Below, one piece after another: positions 26,177-35,100 of a stretch of 64,000 nucleotides of DNA. The stretch covers positions 1 through 64,000 of the forward strand of contig VGVQ01000005.1 of assembly GCA_016874005.1 (NCBI GenBank). The letters run 5' to 3'. Position numbers and translations under genes: made by a program. Each line of letters opens with the position of its first letter. Positions within the stretch are counted from its first letter, which is position 1. The notes beneath the pieces were generated by a model. It was not told the DNA's origin, made no database searches, and saw only the letters and a program-made list of their open reading frames with translations. Source of the stretch: Gemmatimonadota bacterium (GTDB lineage Bacteria > Gemmatimonadota > Gemmatimonadetes > Gemmatimonadales > GWC2-71-9).

Positions 26177-27220
26177 TCAGGCCAACCAGCGATCGAGGCC
26201 CCGCGCGACGAACCGATCGTCGCGCAGCCAGGGGTAGGCACGGTGGACCCGGTCGATCTCGCCCGACTGGCCGGGGGACAGGGTCTCCCGGGGGTCGAGG
26301 CACCAGCGGCCGGCCAAGAGGCCCTGACGGCGCAGCACCTCGTGAATGCCCGGAATGCAGCCCCGGAAACCGTGCCTGGCATCGAAGATGGCGGCATTGG
26401 CGTCGGTCGTTTCCTGGGCCAGCGAACCAAGCCGGCCGGCCGAGCCGCGGACCCGGCGGAGTCGCTCGACCCACCGCACCGCCGTCCGGGTCCAGTAGGC
26501 CCAATGGCCGAGCAGGCCACCCACGAACCGGGCGGTGACGGCGCGGCCGCCGCCGGCCCGAAATCGAAACCGGGCGGTGAGGTCGGCAACGATGGCGTCG
26601 TCGTTGCCGGTGTAGAGGGCGATGGAGCGGTGCCGCCCCGACTCGACCACGGCACGAACTACGTCGAGGGTCTGGTATCGGTTGAAGGGCGCCACCTTGA
26701 TCGCCACCACCTGCTCGATCTCCGCGAACTCGCGCCAGAACCGGTATCCCAGGGGACGGCCGCCGACCGCCGGCTGCAGGTAGAAGCCCACCAGCGGCAC
26801 CACCTGACCGACCGCTCGGGCGTGCCGGAGCAGCTCGGCGTCGGTCCAATCGCCGAGCCCGCCCAGGCTGAGCAGGACGGCGTGGTAACCCAGATCGGCC
26901 GCTCGCCGCGCCTCGGCCGTGGCTTGGCGGGTCGGCCCCACCACCCCGGCGATCATGACCGGCGGCCGCCGGGTCCGCCAGGACGCCGCGGTTTCGGCGC
27001 CTAACGCCAGGACCGGATCGAACAACCCATGCCGCCGAATGGCGAATTGGGTCGTGTGGACCCCGATGGCGACCCCCGCGGCCCCCGCGTCGAGGTAATA
27101 GCGAGTCAAGGCCCGCTGGCGGCGCTCGTCGAGCCGGCGGGAGGGGGTCAGCGCCAGCGGGTGGGCCGGAATGACGCCGCCCCGCCTGAGCATCCGACCC
27201 ACCCGCTCGAGCGACGCCAT
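26177..27220 (-). CDS. DapA-family (dihydrodipicolinate synthase-like) aldolase/lyase
   Basis: The gene encodes 347 aa from the ATG at 27220; the frame's upstream extension is antisense shadow. A TIM-barrel class I lyase pattern is seen: GVIPAHPLALTPSRRLDE, AAGVAIGVHTTQF, VMIAGVVGPT, GYHAVLLSLGG and PLVGFYLQPAVGG. A Lys in QVVAIKVAPFNRYQTLDV is well placed for the Schiff base. IALYTGNDDAI and a longer than usual C-terminus (TETLSP-like LDPRETLSPGQ) follow. DapA-like members in sugar loci split 2-keto-3-deoxy acids or dehydrate sugar acids. It faces the plus-strand sugar operon convergently and is one base overlapped with the epimerase gene. Confidence 0.82.
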   Translation of the reverse strand: MASLERVGRMLRRGGVIPAHPLALTPSRRLDERRQRALTRYYLDAGAAGVAIGVHTTQFAIRRHGLFDPVLALGAETAASWRTRRPPVMIAGVVGPTRQATAEARRAADLGYHAVLLSLGGLGDWTDAELLRHARAVGQVVPLVGFYLQPAVGGRPLGYRFWREFAEIEQVVAIKVAPFNRYQTLDVVRAVVESGRHRSIALYTGNDDAIVADLTARFRFRAGGGRAVTARFVGGLLGHWAYWTRTAVRWVERLRRVRGSAGRLGSLAQETTDANAAIFDARHGFRGCIPGIHEVLRRQGLLAGRWCLDPRETLSPGQSGEIDRVHRAYPWLRDDRFVARGLDRWLA

Positions 27221-28224
27221 CAGAACCGCCCCGCCCGTTCGGCGAAATGGGTCGGCTTGCCTAACGACACCCCGCCGGCCGCGATCCAGGCGGCGACCCG
27301 GTCGAGCATCTCGTCGAGGGTCACCGGAAGGGGCCCGAACGCCTCGACGCACCGAGCCGGGTTCGAGAGCAAGGCGAGGTCGTCCTCGATTCCCGTGAAG
27401 GTCACCTGCCGGCCCAACCGCCGGCCAAACCCCTCGGCGATCGAGCGCACCGAAACGATCGCACCAGTGAGGTTGAACGTGACCGGCGGGACCGCGGCCT
27501 GGCGCAGGGCGCGAATCGCGACCGCGTTGGCGTCCCGCTGCCAGATGACGTTGACCCACCCCATCGAGAGGTCGACCGGCAAGCCGGCGAAGACCCGGTC
27601 GCCGATCTCCCGAAGCACCCCGTAGCGAGGCTCGATGGCGTAGTTGATCCGGAGGATCGCGAGCGGGGTCCGATGCCGCGCGGCGTAGAATCGGAACAAG
27701 TGCTCCCGCGCCAGGGCGGACTGAGCGTAGTCGCCGACCGGGCCGGTGAGATCGGATTCCGTCGGTCCGCCGCCGCTCGGCGCCGAGGGTGGATAGACGT
27801 TGCCGGTCGAGAACACGACCAGCCGGGCATCTCGGTAGCGGTCGGCGACCAAGGCCGGGACCGCGGTGTTGATTGCCCAGGTGCGGGCCGGGTCCGCGGT
27901 CGTCCCGAACTTGTGGCCGACGAGATACAGCACGTTCGCCGCGGTTGGGAGGGCCCGGACTTGGTTGGGGTCGAGCAAGTCCGCCGCCAGGTATTCCACC
28001 CCGCTGGCCGGCTGGGGCAGGCCCTCGGCAAATCGGGCCACCGCGACGACCCGCCGGGTGACCCCCGCCGCCCGGTCGCCGCGGACCAGCAGCTTGACCA
28101 GGGTTGGACCCATCTTGCCGCTGGCACCCAGAATCACCACCTCGCCGTCCAAGGCCGCGAGATCGGCGGCCAGCGGCTCCGGGGGCTGGCTCAGGACGTC
28201 CTCGAGTTCGTCTTCCGGGGTCAT
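27220..28224 (-). CDS. NAD(P)-dependent epimerase/dehydratase (extended SDR)
   Basis: The protein is 334 aa with a Rossmann start VVILGASGKMGPTLV (about 29-43), an ADLLDPNQ segment and LYLVGHKFG. The catalytic strand LVVFSTGNVYP supplies Ser/Thr, followed by the Tyr in GDYAQSALAREH. The residue four after this Tyr is Ala, not the Lys of the standard Y-x3-K, so either the pair is shifted or the enzyme is altered. Family members oxidise, epimerise or dehydrate sugars. The one-base overlap with the DapA-like gene (TGATG) indicates a two-gene operon serving the same pathway. Confidence 0.82.
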   Translation of the reverse strand: MTPEDELEDVLSQPPEPLAADLAALDGEVVILGASGKMGPTLVKLLVRGDRAAGVTRRVVAVARFAEGLPQPASGVEYLAADLLDPNQVRALPTAANVLYLVGHKFGTTADPARTWAINTAVPALVADRYRDARLVVFSTGNVYPPSAPSGGGPTESDLTGPVGDYAQSALAREHLFRFYAARHRTPLAILRINYAIEPRYGVLREIGDRVFAGLPVDLSMGWVNVIWQRDANAVAIRALRQAAVPPVTFNLTGAIVSVRSIAEGFGRRLGRQVTFTGIEDDLALLSNPARCVEAFGPLPVTLDEMLDRVAAWIAAGGVSLGKPTHFAERAGRF

Positions 28225-28257
28225 GCCCCAACGATAGTCGCTCCCCCGTTCCCGCTG

Positions 28258-28263
28258 TAGATT
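28258..28263 (+). promoter_or_regulatory. TAGATT box upstream of the gamma-glutamyltransferase gene
   Basis: TAGATT lies in the short gap between the divergent epimerase and ggt genes, 26 bases before the GTG at 28290. It is a candidate -10 element for ggt. Confidence 0.5.
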
Positions 28264-28289
28264 CGGGAAAGCCCTACCTCGACTCTACC

Positions 28290-29978
28290 GTGATCTCACT
28301 CCGCCGCGCCGCCGCTCTCTTCTTGGGAGGTTTGATGTTCCTCTCACAGATCAAACCCGCGGCCGCCCAGCCCAAAGCTCCCTCGCTGGCCGGTCGGTCC
28401 ACCGTCTACGTGCCGAACGGCGCGGTCGCCACCAGTCAGCCGCTCGCGACCGCGGCCGGCCTCGCCGTGCTTCAACGGGGCGGCAACGCGGTCGACGCCG
28501 CGGTGACCGCGGCCGCGGTGCTCAACGTGGTCGAGCCGATGATGACCGGGGCGGGCGGCGATCTCTTCGCGCTGATGTGGTTGGCCGGCGAGCAACGGCT
28601 GGTTGGCCTCAACGGCAGCGGCCGCTCCGGGTCGCTGCTCACCCGAGAGGCCCTGGTGAAACGAGGCCGAACCACGATGCCCACCAGCGGCGCCGAGTCG
28701 ATCACGGTGCCAGGCGCGCTCGCCGGCTGGCACGACCTGCTGGCGGCTCACGGGACCATCTCGCTGGCCGACGCCTTGGCGCCGGCGATCGCCCTCGCCG
28801 AGAACGGATTCCCGCTTACCCCCGTCATCGCGGGAGATTGGGCGACCACGGGCGAGGTGCTCGAAACCGATGAGGGCGGCCGAGCCACCTACCTGATCGA
28901 CGGATCGCGGTTCCCGGCTACCGGCGAGTGGGTCACCAACCCCGACCTCGCGGCAACCTTTCGGCTCGTCTCGCGGGAGGGGATCGGGGTGTTCTACGGC
29001 GGGACGCTGGGCAAGCGGGTTGCCGAGCGGGTTCAGCAGCTCGGGGGCTTCATCACCCTCGACGACTTGGCGGCCCATCGAAGCGAATGGGTGGTGCCGA
29101 TCTCGGTTGGGTTCAAGGGCTACCGCCTCTATGAGCTACCGCCCAACGGACAGGGGATCGCGGCGCTCGAGATGCTCCGGATTCTCGAACCCTACGACCT
29201 CAAGGGCATGGGTCACAACAGCCCGGCCTATCTCCATCATCTGATCGAGGCCAAGAAGCTCGCCTTCGCGGACCTGGAACGGTTCGTCGGCGATCCGGCC
29301 ACCATGACCACCCCGGCCGCCCATCTGCTCTCCGACCCATTCATCGCCGAGCGGCGGCTCAAGCTCAACGCTCGGCGGGCCACCGAGCGCCCCGAACCGG
29401 GTCCAGCACTGACCCGAAGCGAGACCATCTACCTCACCGCCGCGGACAAACAGGGGAACATGGTGTCGCTGATCAACAGCCTCGCCGGTGGGTTCGGGTC
29501 CGGCGTGGTGGTGCCGGGGACGGGGCTCGCGCTCCAGAACCGCGGTGCCGGGTTCACCATGACACAAGGGCTCCCCAACACGGTCGGCCCGAGAAAGCGG
29601 CCGTTTCATACCATCATCCCCGCCTTCGTGACCAAGCGGAACGCTGCCGGCCAGGAAGAGCCGTGGATGAGCTACGGGGTGATGGGCGGCGCGATGCAGC
29701 CGCAGGGTCACGTCCAGGTGCTGCTCAACCTGCTGGTGTTCGGGATGGATCTTCAGGAAGCCCTGGACGCGGCCCGGTTCCGCCACTCGAGCGGTAACAA
29801 GGTGGCGCTCGAGCCCCCGATCGGAGACTTCGTCCGAAACGAGCTGACGGCCATGGGTCACGAGGTCTCGGTCCTCCCGGCCAACTCCGCGGGCGGGGCC
29901 CAGGCGATCATTCGGTTGCCGAGGGGCTACGCCGCGGCGTCCGACCCCCGGAAAGACGGGATGGCCGCCGGCCACTGA
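28290..29978 (+). CDS. ggt: Secreted gamma-glutamyltransferase
   Basis: From the GTG at 28290 the protein is 562 aa with a full signal peptide (RRAAALFLGGLMFL ending AAAQ). The later ATG at 28335 has a good GGGAGG in front but would cut the signal, so I prefer the GTG. GGT motifs: GGNAVDAAVTAA, EPMMTGAGGDLFAL, the autocleavage/catalytic Thr in SETIYLTAADKQGN (about residue 374) and GSGVVVPGTGLALQNRG. It autoprocesses into two chains and transfers or hydrolyses gamma-glutamyl groups of glutathione and peptides in the periplasm. It is transcribed divergently from the epimerase gene and stands alone. Confidence 0.93.
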   Translation: MISLRRAAALFLGGLMFLSQIKPAAAQPKAPSLAGRSTVYVPNGAVATSQPLATAAGLAVLQRGGNAVDAAVTAAAVLNVVEPMMTGAGGDLFALMWLAGEQRLVGLNGSGRSGSLLTREALVKRGRTTMPTSGAESITVPGALAGWHDLLAAHGTISLADALAPAIALAENGFPLTPVIAGDWATTGEVLETDEGGRATYLIDGSRFPATGEWVTNPDLAATFRLVSREGIGVFYGGTLGKRVAERVQQLGGFITLDDLAAHRSEWVVPISVGFKGYRLYELPPNGQGIAALEMLRILEPYDLKGMGHNSPAYLHHLIEAKKLAFADLERFVGDPATMTTPAAHLLSDPFIAERRLKLNARRATERPEPGPALTRSETIYLTAADKQGNMVSLINSLAGGFGSGVVVPGTGLALQNRGAGFTMTQGLPNTVGPRKRPFHTIIPAFVTKRNAAGQEEPWMSYGVMGGAMQPQGHVQVLLNLLVFGMDLQEALDAARFRHSSGNKVALEPPIGDFVRNELTAMGHEVSVLPANSAGGAQAIIRLPRGYAAASDPRKDGMAAGH

Positions 29979-30013
29979 CCGCCCTTCAAGTTCTGGTCTG
30001 ATCGGACGATACC

Positions 30014-30044
30014 CCCTCCCAAGCCCCGTGAATCGCTGGGAGGG
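30014..30044 (+). promoter_or_regulatory. Hairpin that sequesters the Shine-Dalgarno of the pilin-locus gene
   Basis: CCCTCCCA (30014-30021) pairs perfectly with TGGGAGGG (30037-30044) across a 15-base loop. The right arm is the Shine-Dalgarno of the ATG at 30048. In the folded state ribosome access would be blocked, so this could be a translational switch or simply a stable leader. Confidence 0.45.
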
Positions 30045-30047
30045 TGA

Positions 30048-30716
30048 ATGACCGAGCAACGGAAGGACGAACTCGAGGACGCCCTCAACGCGGTGTTGAA
30101 CGACGCCGCGCTCTCGGGCCGTCCGGTTCGCCCAGCCGTGCCGAAGGCCGCGACGCCGCAAGCAGCCCCCGTCGCCCCCTCGGTCTCCGTCGCCCCAGCC
30201 GCCGGCCCCGCCCCTGTGCCTGCCTCTGCCGCTGCCAGCCCCGCCGAAGCCGCATCGGGACCGGCGGACCCCAAGGACAAGCGAGAGCTGCTCGCGGCCT
30301 ACGATCGACTGGTCGAGCACGAGGCCACCAAACCCACTGGACCGGTGTTGCCCATCGAGTCGAGACTCCAGCGCTACGGGGCAGCCTCGGTCGCTGCACT
30401 GTCGACCGTTCTCATGCTGTACATCTGGATTGCCAAACCAGCTTGGCTCTATCCAAGGGTAGAGTCGCTCTCGCCGCCGGCGACCGAGCTGGAGGCCGAG
30501 CAGGAGCTCGTCGCCGCGGCCGTCCTGGCAGCTGAGTTCTACGACCAGACCGGCCGATACCCTGTCGATCTCGGGGAGATCGGAATCGACTGGCCGTCCC
30601 TTTCCATTGGCCCCGATGAAGGTGGCTTTCGGATCGTCGGCGGAACTCCAGCGACCCCGATGTACCTCCGGGCCCTCCCCGGCCGGCCGCTGCGGCTCGA
30701 GACGGGGCCTCGATGA
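30048..30716 (+). CDS. Single-pass membrane protein of a pilin locus, unknown function
   Basis: The product is 222 aa, and I do not recognise a family. The acidic N-terminus (about 1-25) is followed by a low-complexity Ala/Pro-rich linker (about 26-70), a charged helix (DKRELLAAYDRLVEHEA), one transmembrane helix (about 109-127, AASVAALSTVLMLYIWIA) and a periplasmic domain. That domain (EAEQELVAAAVLAAEFYDQTGRYP) resembles the stalk and early globular part of a pseudopilin. Its stop overlaps the pilin start by ATGA. It is probably an assembly or minor-pilin-like partner of the pilin encoded next. Confidence 0.7.
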   Translation: MTEQRKDELEDALNAVLNDAALSGRPVRPAVPKAATPQAAPVAPSVSVAPAAGPAPVPASAAASPAEAASGPADPKDKRELLAAYDRLVEHEATKPTGPVLPIESRLQRYGAASVAALSTVLMLYIWIAKPAWLYPRVESLSPPATELEAEQELVAAAVLAAEFYDQTGRYPVDLGEIGIDWPSLSIGPDEGGFRIVGGTPATPMYLRALPGRPLRLETGPR

Positions 30717-31179
30717 ATCGTCGCGGCTTCACCCTGGTGGAACTGTTGGCCGTGGTCGCCGTGATCGGATTGCTCGCCTCGATCGCGTTGCCCAAGTACC
30801 AGCATCTGCGCAAGAAGGCCGTCGCCACTGAAGTGATGGCCGCGATGCACGCGGTTCGCGCGGGAGCGTTTCAGTACAACGAGACCGTCGGCGCCTAGCC
30901 GCCCTCCGCCGGGCTCGGCGTGGTGCCACGTGGTCTTGGGCCGTACCTGAACGGGGGGGGGGCGCAACGACCTTTCGAGGTGCCAACCATCGGTTTCGGT
31001 GGTCCGCGGTCAATGTCAGCGCCCCGAATCGACGCTCCCAACAAATGATCATCGCTCGGCTGACCGATGGCGTTGTCTGTCAGGGCCTGACCGGGTTGTG
31101 GGGAGGACAGTCCAACCGCGATCTCCTCAGTCGCTGCACCGCCCGGGGCGGCACCGTCACCCTCTGGGTCGACCGCTAG
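30713..31179 (+). pseudogene. Type IV pilin-like gene broken by an amber codon and a poly-G frameshift
   Basis: Residues 1-61 read as a classic prepilin: MNRRGFTLVELL with cleavage after Gly5 and Glu at mature position +5, then a helical stalk. A TAG at 30896-30898 interrupts where PPSAGLGVVPRGLGPYLN continues in the same frame. After a G10 run (30953-30962) the homologous sequence moves to another frame: ATTFRGANHRFRW, MIIARLTDGVVCQGLTGLWG, then a second Cys in SRCTARGGTVTLWVDR and TAG at 31177. Joined, these give about 155 residues, normal for a pilin, with a C-terminal Cys pair. Eleven G would restore the frame. Two lesions argue for decay; sequencing error or slippage control cannot be excluded. 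Confidence 0.8.
30953..30962. repeat. Homopolymer G10 at the pilin frameshift
   Basis: Ten consecutive G lie exactly where the pilin reading frame changes. Addition of one G would join the upstream and downstream pilin segments. Confidence 0.9.
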
Positions 31180-31229
31180 GTCCGTTCGCTCGGGCTGACC
31201 TCCGCTCCTGACGGAGGCCCGTTTCGCAG

Positions 31230-31235
31230 TAAATT
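31230..31235 (+). promoter_or_regulatory. TAAATT box five bases before the MBL-hydrolase start
   Basis: TAAATT is followed by CAACC and the ATG at 31241. No Shine-Dalgarno fits in the gap, so a leaderless transcript is likely. Confidence 0.55.
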
Positions 31236-31240
31236 CAACC

Positions 31241-32071
31241 ATGCGATTCATCCGCCTGGGCCTCCTCGCCGCGATCGGAAGCGGCCTCGTCACCTCGGCT
31301 CTCCCCGCCCAACTCGGCTACCAAGTCTATGCCGTGCAGTACGCCCAGTTGCCGGCCTTCCCTGTGAGCGCCCTGGTGCTGGGGGCGGATACCACTCGCA
31401 CCAAAGACGTCTCGATGATGGTCTGGGTGCTCCGAAGCCCGACTAGAACCATCCTGGTCGACGCGGGGTTCTACCGCGACGAGTTTCTGAAGAGTTGGAA
31501 GGTCGAGAAGTTCGTCCGGCCCTCCGCCGCCATCGCCAAACTCGATATCAAGCCCGAGCAGGTCACCGACGTCATCATCACCCATCTCCACTGGGATCAT
31601 GCCGACGGCGCCGATCTGTTTCCCAACGCCAACGTCTGGGTCCAACGGGCCGAGTATGAGCACTACCAGGCACCCGAGCGGCAACAACGAACGGGCGTCT
31701 TCCCGGTGACGATGGCGATGCTGGAGAAGTTCAAGCGGGCCGGCCGCCTCAAGCTGGTGGAGGGGGATTCCCAAGCGGTCGCCCCGGGCGTCCGGGTCTA
31801 CACCGGCGGGCGGCACACCCACGAATCGCAGTACGTGAGCGTCGCCACCGGGGGCTCCGAGGCCATCATCGCCTCGGACAACCTCTACCTCTACGAGAAT
31901 CTCGAGCGGCGCCGGCCGATCGCCGCCACCTGGGACACGGTGTCCAACCTCCGAGCCCAGGAGCGGATGCTCCGGCTGGCGGGCCCGCGCCGGCTGATCG
32001 TCCCCGGCCACGATCCGGCCGTCTTCGAGAAATTCACCCTGATCGAACCCGGCATCGCCATCATTCGGTAG
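31241..32071 (+). CDS. Secreted metallo-beta-lactamase-fold hydrolase, AHL-lactonase-like
   Basis: The enzyme is 276 aa with a signal peptide (about 1-23, ending SALPAQ). The dinuclear zinc motif HLHWDHADG (about 110-118) and the downstream ligands His (GGRHTHESQ), Asp (IIASDNLYLYEN) and His (VPGHDPAVF) are all present in order. The spacing and the SMMVWVLRSPTRTILVDAGF start strand resemble AiiA/AttM N-acylhomoserine lactonases and related lactonases. It would open lactone rings outside the cytoplasm, possibly quenching quorum signals. A true AHL substrate is not shown by sequence. Confidence 0.87.
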   Translation: MRFIRLGLLAAIGSGLVTSALPAQLGYQVYAVQYAQLPAFPVSALVLGADTTRTKDVSMMVWVLRSPTRTILVDAGFYRDEFLKSWKVEKFVRPSAAIAKLDIKPEQVTDVIITHLHWDHADGADLFPNANVWVQRAEYEHYQAPERQQRTGVFPVTMAMLEKFKRAGRLKLVEGDSQAVAPGVRVYTGGRHTHESQYVSVATGGSEAIIASDNLYLYENLERRRPIAATWDTVSNLRAQERMLRLAGPRRLIVPGHDPAVFEKFTLIEPGIAIIR

Positions 32072-32107
32072 CGGTCTCACCCGCCTCGCGTTCCGCAGGA
32101 GTCAGCC

Positions 32108-35100
32108 ATGTTCGTCGTGCTCATCCTCGCGTTGTTGTGGCCGTCGTTTGCCAGCGCTCAGCCTGGCCTGGTCTGGCCCGATTCGATCCGGGCCCCGATG
32201 AAGACGCTCGAGTTCACCACCAGCGAGGGGACCTGGATCAGCGTCGACGTCTCGCCCGATGGCCGCACCATCGCGTTCGATCTTCTGGGCAAGCTCTACG
32301 AGATGCCCATCGCCGGTGGGCCGGCCCGGGCGATTACCCGGGGCCGATCGTACGATCAGTTTCCGCGCTATAGTCCCGACGGGACCAAGATCCTCTTCAC
32401 CTCCGACCGGACCGGTCGGGACGAAGTGTGGCTCCTCCACCGGGGGACCGACTCGTTGCAGCGGGTCTCCCGCCACGACTACCGGGCGTTTCAGGGGAAC
32501 TGGTCGCGCGACGGGCGGTTCGTCTATCACGGCGGGATGGATCTCGGCGCTCGGTTCGCGGCGTACCGGGTCGATCTCCACGGCTCTCGCACCGAGTTCG
32601 CGAACGGGAGCGTCTTCGCCCCGCCGACCCAGCTGAACGAACATCCGAGGGGCAAGGTCTACTACTCGCAGCCGGGTGGCGGCGCGCTCTATCAGGGCGG
32701 CTTTCAGATCAAGAGCTACGACCTCGAGACCGGGGAGATCGCGGTCTACCGGACCCGCCCGGGCGGCGCGTCCGATCCGCGGCTTTCGCCGGACGGCAAC
32801 ACCATGGCGTACATCCACCGCGACGACCGGCGGACCGCCCTGGTGCTGCACGACATGGCCACCCAGCGCGAGCGGGTCCTCACCGCCGGGCTCGATCGCG
32901 ACCGGATGGAGTCGGGAGCGGGAACCACCTACGGGGTATACCCCAATTACTCGTGGACGCCAGACGGACGGGAGATCGTGATCTCGTACGGCGGCACCAT
33001 TCACGCGCTGAACGTGGCAACCGGCGCGGAGCGGCCGATCCCGTTCGAGGTCCGGGTGGAACGCCGGCTGGCCGAGACCATCAAGGTGCCGGTGCCGATC
33101 CCGAGCGCCGGGACCGCCGCGGCCCGATCGTACCGCTGGGGTACCAAGACCGACCAGGGGGCCCACTACGAGGCGTTAGGTGACCTCTACCTCAAGGGCG
33201 CGGGCGCCCCGGTCAACCTCACCCGGTCGCGGGCGCTGGAAACCAATCCCACCTACGACCCCCGGACCAAAACCGTCTACTACGCCAGCTGGACCGACGA
33301 CAGCTTGGGCAGCGTCTGGTCGCTCGTCCTGGGGACCCCGGCGCAGCGACCCACCAGGCTGGTGTCGCGACCCGCCCAGTACGGTGGGCTCTCCTTGTCG
33401 CGCGATGGCCGCACCCTGGCGTTTCTCAGGGGCCAGGACGACCTGAACCACGGCGAAGTTCTCGAGAGCCAGGACGTCTTCGACTTGGTCTTGTTGGGCC
33501 CCGATCGTCAGGAACGGGTCTTGACCAAGGTGGAGTGGAAATCGTCGAACCCGCTCGCGGTGCGCAACCCGCCCGCGGTCGACTTCGACCCCGATGGCGG
33601 AGTGTTCTTCACCGAGCTCGAGCGCGATACCCTTCGGCTCAAGTCGATTCGTCTCGACGGAACCAAGGAGCGAACCCTCTACCACTTCCCCCACGGCGCC
33701 CGGGCCACGGTCTCGCCGGACGGGCGGTGGATCGCCTTCCGCGAGTACTTCCGCAGCTATCTCACCCCGTTCGCCTACGCCGGCAAACCCATCACGGTGA
33801 GCGCCACCGACAAGCAGGGCGTCGCGCTCAAGGTCGGCACCGAGGACGGCGAATACCTGCAATGGTCTCCCGACAGCCGAAGCCTGTCCTGGACTCGCGG
33901 CGGCGAGCTGCTCGAGACCGACGTCGCCGACGTCGTCGCGGCCAAGGCGGCGCTCCGGCGGACCGATCTCACCGTGAGCTACCAGGTGGCCAAGCCCACC
34001 GGGCTGGTCGCCCTGACCGGCGCCCGGGTCATCACCATGGACGGCGGCCGACAGGTGCACGAACGTGCCACGATCCTGGTCCGAGACAACGTCATCGAGG
34101 CCGTCGGCCCCTCGGTCGCGGTGCCGGCCGGGGCTCGGGTGTTCGACCTCCAGGGCAAGACCGTCATGCCCGGCATCATCGACGCCCACGGCCACTACAA
34201 CCCCGACGTTTCGACCCTCAACACCCTGGAGCAAAACCACGTCGGCCTGGTGGCCAACCTGGCCTATGGCACGACCACGCTCTACGAGGTCTACGGCAAT
34301 CACCTCAAGGACTTCCTCGCCTCGGACCTCCAGCGCAGCGGCGCGATCGCGGGGTCGCGGCTGTTGTCGGTGGGACCGCCGATCTACGGTCTCCGGCAGT
34401 ATCGGCCCAAGAGCTATCGGCCCATTCTCTCCCAGGCCGACGCCGACGAGGTGGTCTCGTTCAACAAGGCCTTCGGCGCCACCGCGCTCAAAGACTACGT
34501 GCAGTTCCATCGCGGCTCCCGGATTCCGCTCTACGACGCGGCCCGCCGGATGGGGGTCAACGTCGTGGCCGAGACGGCGGTGGATTTCCAGATGAACTGG
34601 AGCATGCTGATGGACGGCGTGTCCGGGTTGGAGCACACCGTGGGTCTGACGCCGCTGTACCGCGACGTCCACGAGCTCTGGAAGGCCACCGGCGCCGGCA
34701 ACACCCCGACCCTGGTGGTGGTCTACAACGGACCCCAGGGCGAAGGTCTCTTTCATCAGGAGGAGCGCCTCTGGGAAGACGAGAAGCTGCTCCGGTTCTT
34801 CCCGAAGGACTACCTGATCCGGTTCCGCCGCCCCACCCGGTACTTCGGCGACGACAACTACGCGGTCGAGATGGCGCGCGAACTCCACAAGCTGGCCCAG
34901 TCCGGTGTCTCGATCCACATCAGTGGGCACGGCCAGATGCACGGGCTCGACAAACACTGGGAGATGGAGCTTCTCGCCCGAGGCGGTTTCACGCCGCTCG
35001 AGGTCATTGCCACCGCCACCATCAACAGCGCCAAGTACCTCGGCCTCGACCAGCAACTCGGCTCGATCGAGCCCGGTAAGCTCGCCGATCTGGTGATCCT

